Shown piece by piece: positions 30,825 to 39,160 of a stretch of 59,086 nucleotides of DNA. Position 1 is the first letter of the stretch. Each line of letters begins with the position of its first letter. The translations under genes were made by a program, and so were the position numbers. The stretch comes from Magnetospirillum aberrantis SpK (GTDB lineage: Bacteria > Pseudomonadota > Alphaproteobacteria > Rhodospirillales > Magnetospirillaceae): positions 1 through 59,086 of the forward strand of contig NZ_JAAIYP010000009.1 in assembly GCF_011022235.1 (NCBI RefSeq), given 5' to 3'. Below the pieces are notes generated by a model, which was given only the letters and a program-made list of their open reading frames with translations, did not search any database and was not told the origin of the DNA.

Positions 30825-31424
30825 TCAGCGTCCGGTCTCGGCGATGGATTGCCGCAGGCTGGCGCGAAACGACAGGTTTTGCGGTTGCGCCTTGGTGGAA
30901 CTCTTGCTCAGGCGCGGCCAGTTTCCGGCCTCGGTCCGATAGGACACGTCCCGCAGGTTGGCGGGGTGGCGGCGGTGGATCTGAATGGTTTCGTCGGGTG
31001 CCGGCACCTCGGACCGCTCCTTGAGATGGGTGTAAAGCGGTTCCATGGCTTGGCCGACGGCACAGAACGACACGAAGACCACGGTCAACAGGCCGGTCAT
31101 ATAGATGACGCGGTTGGTGGGTGGCAAGCCGCCGCCGGCGATCACGCTCAAGATTTCGTCGCCACCGAAGGCGCCAGCGACGATGGTTCCGGCGGTTCCG
31201 GTGATCAGGCAACCGACGCTGGCCCGAACCTGTTCCGGCAAGGGGGCGACCGCCGGGGCCGCGCGTTGCGCGGTCTGGGTCGGCAACGACGTGCGCGCCA
31301 TTTGTACGTGATAGGCGACGGGCTGGATTGTCGCGGTCGAGCGCGGAATTTCGGCCATGGCGACGTTGGACGCCAGGACCGATGCCACCGCGACGAGAGC
31401 GCTGGTTCGCGACCCCATGTTCAC
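30825..31424 (-). CDS. Exported protein with two membrane segments, unknown function
   Basis: 199 residues from the GTG at 31424, which has GGGGGAAGC at good spacing; an ATG two codons later is an alternative. A cleavable signal peptide is likely (SALVAVASVLASNVAMAE). Two further hydrophobic segments follow: a Gly-rich, glycine-zipper-like one (CLITGTAGTIVAGAFGG) and VIYMTGLLTVVFVSFCAV. The C-terminus is basic and polar. No family recognised. It is divergent from the MlaA-like gene, with a palindrome between them. Confidence 0.75.
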   Translation of the reverse strand: MNMGSRTSALVAVASVLASNVAMAEIPRSTATIQPVAYHVQMARTSLPTQTAQRAAPAVAPLPEQVRASVGCLITGTAGTIVAGAFGGDEILSVIAGGGLPPTNRVIYMTGLLTVVFVSFCAVGQAMEPLYTHLKERSEVPAPDETIQIHRRHPANLRDVSYRTEAGNWPRLSKSSTKAQPQNLSFRASLRQSIAETGR

Positions 31425-31473
31425 CTGCGTGCTTCCCCCAAAGGAAATGTATGGTACAAAGAAACCCGTCTCT

Positions 31474-31488
31474 CATGCAACTTGCATG
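31474..31488. promoter_or_regulatory. 15-base palindrome between divergent genes (candidate operator)
   Basis: CATGCAA-C-TTGCATG, a perfect 7+1+7 inverted repeat, lies midway in the 97-bp gap between the exported protein (minus strand) and the MlaA-like gene (plus strand). Its size suits a dimeric helix-turn-helix regulator that could control both directions. Confidence 0.45.
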
Positions 31489-31521
31489 GCGTGTTTGCGA
31501 CCGGACAAAAGGGGTAGTGGG

Positions 31522-32544
31522 GTGTCGCCGAACTGGCCTCGCCGACTGATTGCCTGTGGGCTCGTGGCCTGTGTGGCCTGGATGGGCTTGCCGGTTTCCG
31601 CCAATTCCTCCGGTTTCCGCGACGAAATGCGGCGCGCGGTCGAGGAAGCCGAGCGCGAACTGGAACCGGCGGCGCCTCAATCGGCGACGTCCCAGGCTCA
31701 GCCGCCGCAATCTCAACCGCCGCAATCTCAGCCGATGGAAACCCGGCCGGCGGCGGTGCCGCAGCCGCAGCCCGCGCCGGTGATCGTCCATAAACCCGTG
31801 CCGTCCTCCCAGGCCGTGGCGCCCAAGTCAGCAGAGCCGGCGCCAGGGAAATTGCTGCCGTCTCCGCTGTTGCAGCCGGCGGTGGTCGAACCCGAGGCGG
31901 CTGAGGTCGAGCCGGTAGCGGTTCTGAACGATCCCATCGAGATGATCAATCGCGGCATCATGGCTTTCAACGTCGCCGCCATGAAATACGTGTTCGATCC
32001 CCTGGTGAACTTCTATCGCCGCAATGTTTCGGTGTCGGGCCAGCGTGCCGTGGTCAACGTGTTCCGCAACCTGCGTGAACCGGTGAACATCGCGGCCGGA
32101 ATCATGCAATGGGAGTGGGGTGACGTCCAACTGGTGGTGTCGCGTTTCGTGGTCAACACCACGCTGGGCATCGCCGGCATGGTCGATCAGGCCAGCGTTC
32201 TGGGTTTCCACAGCCGGATACGCACCGTGGATCAGGCGCTGTGCCGGTGGGGCATTCCCAGCGGCCCCTATGTGATGTTGCCGTTTCTGGGGCCGTCGAC
32301 GTTGCGCGACACCGTGGCGCGGGGCGGTGTCCTGACGGCCCAGGCGCTGGTGGTCGGGGTATGGGTCATCCCCTATCGCGTCGCCGATTATCTGGCGCAA
32401 TATTCGGTGACCCGCGACACCTGGGAGGCCCTGATGCTGGACCAGCCGGACGGATACGAGCGGTTGCGCGGCGTCTACCAGCTTTATTCCGAAATTCCCT
32501 GCTCGGCCCGCAACGCGGCCGATAACGGCCTGTTCTTTCAATAG
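31522..32544 (+). CDS. mlaA: MlaA/VacJ-like outer-membrane lipid transport protein with long N-terminal linker
   Basis: 340 residues from the GTG at 31522 (AAAAGGGGTAG upstream). MlaA sits in the outer membrane beside porins and removes misplaced phospholipid from the outer leaflet for retrograde transport. The C-terminal ~220 residues carry family signatures: 'NDPIEMINRGIMAFN', 'NFYRRNVSV', 'NVFRNLREPVNIA', 'RFVVNTTLGIAGMVD', 'TVDQALCRWGIPSGPYVMLPFLGPS' and 'YLAQYSV'. Between the signal peptide and this domain is an unusual ~100-residue Ala/Pro/Gln/Glu linker. The signal has Cys12 and Cys17 inside the hydrophobic core but ends in LPVSA-NS, so signal peptidase I cleavage seems as likely as lipidation. 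Confidence 0.88.
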   Translation: MSPNWPRRLIACGLVACVAWMGLPVSANSSGFRDEMRRAVEEAERELEPAAPQSATSQAQPPQSQPPQSQPMETRPAAVPQPQPAPVIVHKPVPSSQAVAPKSAEPAPGKLLPSPLLQPAVVEPEAAEVEPVAVLNDPIEMINRGIMAFNVAAMKYVFDPLVNFYRRNVSVSGQRAVVNVFRNLREPVNIAAGIMQWEWGDVQLVVSRFVVNTTLGIAGMVDQASVLGFHSRIRTVDQALCRWGIPSGPYVMLPFLGPSTLRDTVARGGVLTAQALVVGVWVIPYRVADYLAQYSVTRDTWEALMLDQPDGYERLRGVYQLYSEIPCSARNAADNGLFFQ

Positions 32545-32553
32545 CGCGGCATC

Positions 32554-32976
32554 ATGGCGGTTCCGGTTTCCTTCAGTTTTCCCAATCTGATCCTGCGCTG
32601 GCTGGCGGCGGCGTTTCTGGTGTTCGCCGTCTATAACCCCAGCGGCCATTCCTATTATCACTGGCTGGTGGACATGTCGGACGACCGCTGGTCGTTGAAG
32701 GCCCTGGCCGGCGTGTCCCTGGTGATCGCAGTCGCCACCTTCGGTTATGCCACCTTGCGCTCGATCGGCGTGTCGGGGGTGTTGTCGGCGGTGATCTTCT
32801 TCGGGGTGGTGATCTGGGCCATGGTCGACAACGGCCTGCTTGACGGCCTCAGTGGTTGGGCGTGGGTGACCATCGTGCTGGGGGTGGTGGCCAGCATCCT
32901 GGCCATCGGCGTGTCGTGGTCGCACATCCGCGCCCGCCTGTCGGGACAGGCGGATTCCAACGACGTGACGCTGTAG
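32554..32976 (+). CDS. DUF6524-type small membrane protein
   Basis: 140 residues, starting nine bases after the MlaA-like gene. Four hydrophobic helices. The N-terminal 'NLILRWLAAAFLVFAVYNPSG' and the C-terminal 'GVSWSHIRARLSGQADSNDV' match what I know of the DUF6524 family of alphaproteobacteria. Function unknown. The spacing implies co-transcription with mlaA. Confidence 0.8.
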   Translation: MAVPVSFSFPNLILRWLAAAFLVFAVYNPSGHSYYHWLVDMSDDRWSLKALAGVSLVIAVATFGYATLRSIGVSGVLSAVIFFGVVIWAMVDNGLLDGLSGWAWVTIVLGVVASILAIGVSWSHIRARLSGQADSNDVTL

Positions 32977-33007
32977 TCCTTAAGTCCGGGTAGCCCTTAA
33001 GTCCGGT
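32974..33007. repeat. Two tandem copies of a 17-base unit
   Basis: TAGTCCTTAAGTCCGGG is followed directly by TAGCCCTTAAGTCCGGT, two mismatches in 17. It overlaps the stop codon of the DUF6524 gene and lies in the convergent gap. Probably a local duplication. Confidence 0.7.
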
Positions 33008-33019
33008 CGTGCCGGTGGT

Positions 33020-33463
33020 TCAGGCCACCGGGTCCGGCTTGGGGATGCGGTTGTACCAGCGGCGCATGCCGATCAGGTTGCGCCGGACCTTCAGCCCGTC
33101 GCCATCGACGATGCGCTTGACCTGCTTGCGGGCGGTTTCCTCGTCCACGGCGTCGTTGGTCAGGCGGCGATAGAACGTCACCGCCTTCCTGAAGTTCTTC
33201 TTCGAGACCTTCTTGCCGTTGGTCAGGTAGTCGATGAAGGTCCGGGTCGGGCGTTCGGCCAGACTTTCCAGCGCGACACCTTCGCGCGTGGCCACCGCCA
33301 TCAGGGTTCCCTGCGCCAGATCCAGGTCCAGGCCGAAATCATTGATGCCGGAGCGCAGCAGCCGCGCCTCGACCGGAAGGGTGATGGCCTTTTCGTTGGC
33401 GACGTGAAGACGGACATAATCCGCAAAACGCTTGGCTCGGGACCGGCTTTCGCTATCATCCAT
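33020..33463 (-). CDS. Conserved-looking cytoplasmic protein, unknown function
   Basis: 147 residues, no signal or membrane segment. The chain is helical and basic, with 'GINDFGLDLDLAQGTLMAVATREGVALES' suggesting an HTH-like or EF-hand-independent helical bundle, and a Lys-rich middle (NGKKVSKKNFRKAV). The layout is loosely reminiscent of a small DNA-binding protein, but no family is recognised. It is divergent from the exported triad, with a perfect palindrome between them, so it could be its regulator; that is speculation. Confidence 0.7.
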   Translation of the reverse strand: MDDSESRSRAKRFADYVRLHVANEKAITLPVEARLLRSGINDFGLDLDLAQGTLMAVATREGVALESLAERPTRTFIDYLTNGKKVSKKNFRKAVTFYRRLTNDAVDEETARKQVKRIVDGDGLKVRRNLIGMRRWYNRIPKPDPVA

Positions 33464-33522
33464 CGAGTGAGCTCTCTCCCAGGAGCTTAAACCTGCGTTG
33501 TAGGTGCCAGGGCCGCATCGTC

Positions 33523-33538
33523 GGCGGACATGTCCGCC
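33523..33538. promoter_or_regulatory. Perfect 16-base palindrome upstream of the exported-protein operon
   Basis: GGCGGACATGTCCGCC is fully self-complementary with no loop, which favours a protein-binding site over an RNA hairpin. It lies 61 bases before the PstS-like gene and 60 bases before the divergent start at 33463. Confidence 0.5.
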
Positions 33539-33598
33539 TAGGTGGATCAGGCGCGGGAATCATACAGCGCTCTGTTGATAAAGCAAGGAGCTACAACC

Positions 33599-34651
33599 AT
33601 GGCACAGCGACCAACCCTGCGGTTTCTCCGCCGTGTCGCCCTGGTTGTGGCGGTGGCCGGGTGGCCGGTGGCCGGCGCAACGGCGTGGGCCGCCGAGATG
33701 ACCTTGGTCGCCACCGCGTCCATGGCGCCTTATGGTGCTGTTCTGGCCGAACGGTTGCGCCAGCGCATGCCCGATCCGCCGGTCATCGCCGCCACCGACA
33801 ATGTCGCGGTTGCGGTCGAGCGGTTCTGCGTCCGTGGCGCCGGGGTGGACGGGCTGTTGCTGCACCGGGCGCTCAACCGGCGCGAGCGCCAACATTGCAC
33901 CGACGTCGGCGTCGAACCCGTCGCCCTGGCGCTGGGGGTCGAGGCGGCGGTGGTGGCGGTGCCGCAAGGAAGCGTTCTGTCGCGGATGACGTTGGACGCA
34001 TTGTTCGCGGTGGCGATCCGCGAGGTCTCGGTCGAAGGCCGCAACCGGATCAACACGGTCGGCAAATGGCGCGAGGCCGACGCCACCCATCCCGACGAAG
34101 CGATGATCTTGATGGTTCCGGCTGACGGTGCGGCACGGGCGCTGTTCGACGACCGCGCCATGCAATCGGCCTGTCGCAAGCTGCCGGGGATGCAGGCCAT
34201 CTATTCGGCGGCCGAACGCTCGCGGCGCTGCACGGCGTTGCGCCAGGACGGGATCGTGCGTGAATACGACGGCGCCGCCGCTCTCGACCAAGCCTTGGCC
34301 GAACCGTCGCCGGGTCTGGTGACGATCATGTCGTCGGCCGCCTTTGCCGCGCGGGCGTCGCGTCTGACCGCCCTGCCGGTCGAAGGGGTGGTGCCGGACG
34401 ACGACAGCATCAGCGACGAAAGCTATCCACTCAGCCGGCGCGTCTACCTTTATCTGCGCAAGCCCGATTCTCGGCACCAGGGGGCGGCCGACCGGCACCG
34501 GCTGGCCATGGTCGCCGACGCCGCCAGCCATGAAGAAGCGGTGGGTCCCGGCGGCGCCTTCGCCGCTGCCGGGCTGGTGCCGTTGCCGTTGGCGGCGCGC
34601 GGCGAACAGCGTGCTGCCGTGCTTAAGCGTTTGACGGGGGATTGGCCATGA
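33599..34651 (+). CDS. Periplasmic binding protein-like (PstS-type) exported protein
   Basis: 350 residues from the ATG at 33599, with AAGGAG eight bases upstream. Signal peptide VALVVAVAGWPVAGATAWAAE. The mature part has the two-lobe layout of PstS-like proteins: early 'ASMAPYGAVLAERL', a middle 'SVEGRNRINTVGKWRE', and a late 'SISDESYPLSRRVYLYLRKP' close to the 'YPLSRPLY' of phosphate-binding relatives. The phosphate-contacting TGSS motif is not seen, so the ligand is unknown. First of three overlapping genes for exported proteins; no permease or ATPase accompanies it. Confidence 0.78.
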   Translation: MAQRPTLRFLRRVALVVAVAGWPVAGATAWAAEMTLVATASMAPYGAVLAERLRQRMPDPPVIAATDNVAVAVERFCVRGAGVDGLLLHRALNRRERQHCTDVGVEPVALALGVEAAVVAVPQGSVLSRMTLDALFAVAIREVSVEGRNRINTVGKWREADATHPDEAMILMVPADGAARALFDDRAMQSACRKLPGMQAIYSAAERSRRCTALRQDGIVREYDGAAALDQALAEPSPGLVTIMSSAAFAARASRLTALPVEGVVPDDDSISDESYPLSRRVYLYLRKPDSRHQGAADRHRLAMVADAASHEEAVGPGGAFAAAGLVPLPLAARGEQRAAVLKRLTGDWP

Positions 34652-35238
34652 CCATGCGGCGTTTCATCGCGGCAAGCTGCCTGCTGGTGCTTGCCATGTC
34701 GCCGATACCGGCGCGGGCAGCCGAAAGCGTCACCTGGACCGCGACCATGTCGGACAAGCTGGCGGCGGTATGGGACGGCACCGCCGCCGCGTTCGGAACG
34801 GTGTTCGGCTGGCTTTGGCCGGGCGCCCCCGACCTGCGTGCCATGGATCGGCGCGAGGGGCGGTTTCACGACCTGATCGGGCTGGTGGGGTATGGCATCA
34901 AGGGGTTTCAGACCTCTATCGGCCTGATCCCCAGCGCCGGCAGCACCTTCCAACTGGTGCGCGAGATGTCGGATGCCGATTACGAGGAATTCGACCTGCA
35001 AATGATCCGCTTCGAGCAGGAAAGCGGCGGGCCGATCGCGCGCTTTCAGCGCATGATCCTGATGGCCCTGGTCGATGCCCAGACCTTGCGCGGCGCATAC
35101 AAGGTGGACAGGGTCGAATTGTGGGTGTTGCCCTTGCCGCAGGCGACGTTCCATATCTCGCCGGCTCGCACGGTGTTGAGCGAGGAAAACGACGCCCTGT
35201 TGCGGGCCATCGAATCGTTGCGCGAGCATTTTCAGTGA
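34648..35238 (+). CDS. Exported protein of unknown function, second of the triad
   Basis: 196 residues; the ATG overlaps the previous stop (ATGA). A signal peptide (FIAASCLLVLAMSPIPARA) is followed by a helix-rich domain with the conserved-looking segment 'LIGLVGYGIKGFQTSIGLIPSAG'. The C-terminal part is strand-rich (VDRVELWVLPLPQATFHI). No family recognised. Overlaps on both sides imply that the three products act together in the periplasm. Confidence 0.75.
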   Translation: MTMRRFIAASCLLVLAMSPIPARAAESVTWTATMSDKLAAVWDGTAAAFGTVFGWLWPGAPDLRAMDRREGRFHDLIGLVGYGIKGFQTSIGLIPSAGSTFQLVREMSDADYEEFDLQMIRFEQESGGPIARFQRMILMALVDAQTLRGAYKVDRVELWVLPLPQATFHISPARTVLSEENDALLRAIESLREHFQ

Positions 35239-36206
35239 AGCCGGCGCGACGCTTTCTTCTTCTCGGGCTTGGGTTGTCGGGGCTGGTGGCTGGCGGTGTC
35301 GCCGCCGCCATCGCCCAAGGCGACACCGGTTCCGCGGCGGAGCCTGAACTGTCGACGACGACTGGATTCGTGACGCAGCGTTGCCAGATGCTGCACCACG
35401 ACCGCCGCCGTCTGGAGATCGAGGCCAGCCGTCTGGCCGACGAGGAACTGACCCCCATCTTCCTGCGTATGGAAGACCGGGTGGATGAATTCGCCGATTG
35501 GGCTTTTCGCTGGCGCACGTCCTACGCCTTGCTTCGGCGCAGCGGTGTGGGCGTGCTGTCGGCCTTGGCCCAGGGCGAATCGGTACCGGATCGGCTGCGC
35601 GCTGAACGCGACGGCTTTGTCGAGGAGGCGTTTCACCGCACCATCGTCAAGGACGAGGATGCGGCGCTGACGATGGCGGCGGTGCGGTGGCGCGACCGGT
35701 TGCGGGCGGCCTGTGACGAAATGGACCGCGAGCACGAGACGGAAGTGGCGCTTTACCTTGGTTTCCCTGTTGTATTAGGACAGTCGCGGGCGCTGGGAAA
35801 CCTGCCGCCATCGGTCCACGCGCCATCAGCCACCGGCGAAGCCAAGACCTTCGCCATGACCCGCGTGGCGCGGCCCATGCTGGTACGCGTCACCGGCCGT
35901 GTTGCGGCGGCCTTCATTCCGGCGTCGCTGGCCCCCGAACTGGTGGGCGGCACCTCGCTTATTCCCGCCGCGCCGGTGACGGTGGCGACCATGCTGAGCA
36001 TCGACTTCCTGATCAGTCGGCTTGACGCCTGGCACAGCCGCGACGCCTTCGCCGCCGAAATGCGCATGGCCTTGGACGAGGCCCGTGTCCGGCTGCGGGA
36101 TATCTGGCTGGTCAGCGGCCGCGCCGAAATCGAACATCGTATCCAACAGCGTCGCGATCTTCTGGCCGCCATGGCGGGAGGAGCGGGTTGTGGGGGACCG
36201 TTCTAG
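35235..36206 (+). CDS. Exported helical protein of unknown function, third of the triad
   Basis: 323 residues from the GTG that overlaps the previous stop (GTGA). N-terminal signal or anchor (FLLLGLGLSGLVAGGVAAAIA), then a helical periplasmic chain rich in Arg and Glu: 'RRLEIEASRLADEEL', 'MEDRVDEFADWAFRWRTSYALL', 'DRLRAACDEMDREHETEVALYL' and 'RVARPMLVRVTGRVAAAFI'. The last two segments recall 'TDLIRSCDRYDDAF' and 'EMARPAAEVAERM' of the protein at 24572-25858, in the same order. No known domain. Confidence 0.75.
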   Translation: MKPARRFLLLGLGLSGLVAGGVAAAIAQGDTGSAAEPELSTTTGFVTQRCQMLHHDRRRLEIEASRLADEELTPIFLRMEDRVDEFADWAFRWRTSYALLRRSGVGVLSALAQGESVPDRLRAERDGFVEEAFHRTIVKDEDAALTMAAVRWRDRLRAACDEMDREHETEVALYLGFPVVLGQSRALGNLPPSVHAPSATGEAKTFAMTRVARPMLVRVTGRVAAAFIPASLAPELVGGTSLIPAAPVTVATMLSIDFLISRLDAWHSRDAFAAEMRMALDEARVRLRDIWLVSGRAEIEHRIQQRRDLLAAMAGGAGCGGPF

Positions 36207-36343
36207 ACCATCGCGCGTCAAATATGGCGCACGATGGCCTAGCTTTATGTTTAGCCCTCGCCGGGCGCGGGCATCCGCCCGCTTGGCCGCAGCCGCAATG
36301 GCCGCTGATCGTGGCGTGCGTCAGGTTCGACGCTCGCCGCTCT

Positions 36344-36371
36344 AGCCGGTTCCGTTCGCACGGAACCGGCT
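36344..36371. terminator. Hairpin in the convergent gap before the MBOAT gene
   Basis: A perfect 12-bp stem (AGCCGGTTCCGT / ACGGAACCGGCT) with a TCGC loop. No T-run on either side. It lies between the exported triad (plus) and the MBOAT gene (minus), where a bidirectional terminator is expected. Confidence 0.55.
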
Positions 36372-36401
36372 CAGGCTGAGGAAGATTCCCCCCAAGACTG
36401 C

Positions 36402-37754
36402 TCAAAACTGAAAATAGATAAACGGCCGGCTGCCCTCGACAAGGGTCAAGGCCAGCAGCGTGACCGCCGCCAACGCCATTTGGCGGACGATGTAGCTCGG
36501 TCCTGCCGTTTCAGGGCGGGCCAGACGGTCGGTGTCCAGCAGGAAGGTAACAAGCGCGGCGATTGTCAGCAAAAGCCAACCCGTTCCGGCGACCACCGGC
36601 GAAGCACTGCCGCTCCCCATGACCACGGCCGTCACAAGATGGCCGAAAGAGGTCAGGTCGAGGGCAAACAGCGGCCATCCTAAGGTGACCAGCGCGAAGG
36701 TGAGCGCCTGTGCCGCCACGGCGGGCAGCCGGTCCCACAAATTGCGGGTCGCGCTGTAGGTCAGGACCAGAAAGCCGTGGTACACACCCCAGACAATGAA
36801 GTTCCAGCCAGCCCCGTGCCATAATCCGCAGGCGGCGAAGACGATGATGATGTTGCGGGTGTAATGAGCGTTCCCGCCCAGCGGCACATACAGGTAGTCC
36901 CGGATCCAGAACGACAGGGTCATGTGCCAGCGACGCCAGAACTCCTTGGGATTACGTGAAAGATAGGGGCGGTCGAAGTTCCGCGGGAGCGGCACGCCGA
37001 ACGCCATGCCCAATCCCATGGCCATCATGGAATAGCCGTAGAAGTCGAAATAAATATGAAAGCTGTAGCCGAGCATGGCGTAAGCCGCGGCCAGCCGGTC
37101 CAAGTCGCCAACCTTCTGGAGCAGGGGATCAACGAAGGACATCAGCGGATCGGCCAGCAACAGTTTGGCGCCCATGCCAACTGCGAACATGGCCGTTCCT
37201 CCCCAAACAGTCTCGCTTGTGCTGACGAAGGCCGGCAATTTGGCGATGTTTTCCCCAACCTGCCGAAAGCGGGTGATGGGACCGGCGATCAACTGGGGGA
37301 AGAAGCCGACATACGTGGCGAAGGTGGCGGGGCTTGGGCGGGTGACGATGTCGCCGCGATAGCGGTCGATAGCGAAGGACGCCAAGTGAAAGACGTAGAA
37401 GGAGATGCCCGCCGGAATTCCACCCTTGCCGGACGGCAGGACGTTGGGAAACCCGATGGTGGTGAGCAGGAACGCCGCGTACTTGAAGTACACCAGCACC
37501 GCCGCGGGAACCACCAACGCGGCGGCGAGTCTGCGCCCGTTTCCCTGAGCCTTGGGCGAGTTGGATATTATGTAAACCCAGGCGATGCAGCCGATCAGGA
37601 TGCCAAGTTGCTTGTCGCCGGCGGAAATGTCGTAAAAAAGCAGCGACAACACCGTGACGATGGGCAGCCTCCACCGCCGGAGCGGCCGCCAGAAAAACAG
37701 CAAGGCGGACAGCGGCAGGAACAGCAGCAGGAACGGGGGGGAGTTGAAAAGCAT
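36402..37754 (-). CDS. MBOAT O-acyltransferase (AlgI-like)
   Basis: 450 residues, about ten membrane helices. The AlgI-group signature includes 'YFKYAAFL', 'GISFYVFHLASFAIDRYRG', 'FFPQLIAGPITRF', 'NPKEFWRRWHMTLSFWIRDYLYVPLGG' and the catalytic 'GLWHGAGWNFIVWG' with His313. Such proteins pass acyl groups across the inner membrane for O-acylation of exported polysaccharides. The partner gene upstream encodes an SGNH-like protein ending seven bases before this start. No alginate or cellulose synthase genes are present, so the acceptor is unknown. Confidence 0.92.
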   Translation of the reverse strand: MLFNSPPFLLLFLPLSALLFFWRPLRRWRLPIVTVLSLLFYDISAGDKQLGILIGCIAWVYIISNSPKAQGNGRRLAAALVVPAAVLVYFKYAAFLLTTIGFPNVLPSGKGGIPAGISFYVFHLASFAIDRYRGDIVTRPSPATFATYVGFFPQLIAGPITRFRQVGENIAKLPAFVSTSETVWGGTAMFAVGMGAKLLLADPLMSFVDPLLQKVGDLDRLAAAYAMLGYSFHIYFDFYGYSMMAMGLGMAFGVPLPRNFDRPYLSRNPKEFWRRWHMTLSFWIRDYLYVPLGGNAHYTRNIIIVFAACGLWHGAGWNFIVWGVYHGFLVLTYSATRNLWDRLPAVAAQALTFALVTLGWPLFALDLTSFGHLVTAVVMGSGSASPVVAGTGWLLLTIAALVTFLLDTDRLARPETAGPSYIVRQMALAAVTLLALTLVEGSRPFIYFQF

Positions 37755-37761
37755 TCAGCCC

Positions 37762-38787
37762 TCACGGAGTGGAGAGGTGCGCGCGGACCAACTCGGCGAC
37801 CCAGCGGCCGAGCAAGCGGGGAGGGGCATGTGTGGCATCAGGCCAATGGCCCTCGGTGTCGGAGCCTTCGATCATTGGGGCCGGGCGGCAATCCAACCCG
37901 CGGCTGCGGCAACCGTCCATCAATCGTTGACGCTGGCGTGCCATCTCTTCGGGCAGGCGAGAATTCAGTTCGGTGGTGATGGCGGGGTAAAGAGGGCTTT
38001 CGTAAATCACCACGGCGGTACCGGTCGCCTGGATTCCGGCCAAGACGTCCAGATCGTGTTCCAGCAGCGGGTAGCGATCCTCGTATATCGGCCAGGGGCG
38101 AGCCGCGGCACCATCCAGGTCGGCGTGTGGCAAGGATGTCCGGCCTCGACTGCCGTCTGGGCGGAAAAGGTTGCAGCTGGCGTCGTCTCCTGCCGACGGA
38201 AAGTAGGCTGAAAGGGTGTTTTTCAGACGGAAAAAGTTAACAAGCCGGGCCAGCGCCCCCACCTCTTCGGTAAAAATGCGCTGACGGAATTTGCGCCAAT
38301 CCGGCCCGACCACATGCGTTCCGTCGAGAAGTCCTTGAAAATCCTCGGCCAGAAACTTCCAGCGGTCAGGGGGGAGCGGCCATGCATATGGGAGCTGCGC
38401 GTAAACCAGGGCGGGGTGGTCGAAAGACAGGATCGCCACTTTCGGGGCCTTGCCGACGCGCGCCACTTGCTCAAGGGCGACGACGCTTTGGCGGAACGAT
38501 GTTCCGCCATTGGCAAAATTGAAATAACGAATTCCAGGGATGTTTAACTCAGCCTCGCCAACGTCGAGGATACGGCTGTTCCCGAATGTCAGGACGTCGT
38601 ATTTCGGCTCGGCTCTTACTTGAGCCATCTTGGAGTCGAAGAGAATGTCGCGGCCGAGACAGGACAGGTGAGCAGGATTGGTACTGAACGGCGGCGGAGG
38701 CAACATGGCGACGGCGCCAAGAATGGCTAAGCCGAGTATCACCACGGCAACATAGATACGAGGAAACATCTCCCCCCCAGAAAACAT
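37762..38787 (-). CDS. SGNH-like membrane-anchored partner of the MBOAT acyltransferase
   Basis: 341 residues from the ATG at 38787; an ATG six codons later (38769) is possible, but a G-run abuts it. One N-terminal helix (YVAVVILGLAILGAVAML) anchors a periplasmic domain. A GNSR block (DVLTFGNSRILDVGE) resembles the nucleophile-Ser block of SGNH hydrolases, and a late 'HWPDATHAPPRLLG' supplies the Asp/His expected for the triad. In alginate- and DltD-type systems such proteins complete transfer of the acyl group from the MBOAT to the polymer. Assignment is by motif and neighbourhood. Confidence 0.78.
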   Translation of the reverse strand: MFSGGEMFPRIYVAVVILGLAILGAVAMLPPPPFSTNPAHLSCLGRDILFDSKMAQVRAEPKYDVLTFGNSRILDVGEAELNIPGIRYFNFANGGTSFRQSVVALEQVARVGKAPKVAILSFDHPALVYAQLPYAWPLPPDRWKFLAEDFQGLLDGTHVVGPDWRKFRQRIFTEEVGALARLVNFFRLKNTLSAYFPSAGDDASCNLFRPDGSRGRTSLPHADLDGAAARPWPIYEDRYPLLEHDLDVLAGIQATGTAVVIYESPLYPAITTELNSRLPEEMARQRQRLMDGCRSRGLDCRPAPMIEGSDTEGHWPDATHAPPRLLGRWVAELVRAHLSTP

Positions 38788-38963
38788 TGCTCAGCCCGAC
38801 CGTGGCTTTGAGCCGCCGGAATATCAAATTGGTCGAGGGGAAACAAGCCGCGAAGTCAGAAGACATCATGGAAATTGGCGGGAAAATCACCCCGTGAAGA
38901 CGCTAATTAAATGAAGGCGACGCTTGTTGCCCTGAATGCGCAGGTTCATGGCGGTAATTTTGT

Positions 38964-39002
38964 CCCCAAAAGGCTCCCTCCCCCCCCAAAAGGCTCCCTC
39001 CC
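38964..39002. repeat. Tandem duplication, 20-base period
   Basis: CCCCAAAAGGCTCCCTCCC occurs twice, 20 bases apart, separated by one C. Two copies only. Confidence 0.85.
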
Positions 39003-39102
39003 ATTGTCTCGTTATATCCGGGAGCCATTGTGTGGTGCCGCATGGTTCCGAACGGATGCAGGCTGGGGAACGCTTCTGTTCGCTCGGGATGGCGGGGCAT
39101 GT

Positions 39103-39131
39103 TTGCTTGCGAGGGGGGCTGTTGCTATAGT
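39103..39131 (+). promoter_or_regulatory. Sigma-70-like promoter of the acyltransferase gene
   Basis: TTGCTT (39103-39108), a 17-base spacer and TATAGT (39126-39131), placed 29 bases before the TTG start. Confidence 0.5.
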
Positions 39132-39160
39132 TCGCTGGTGTTTGAAGTGGGGGACCCGTC

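Larger units (their letters stand above)
38788..39160. other. Intergenic region between two divergent acylation genes
   Basis: 373 bp without a convincing gene. G+C drops locally (for example TAATTAAATGAAGG near 38905). It contains a 20-base-period tandem duplication and a promoter-like pair close to the acyltransferase. Confidence 0.6.
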
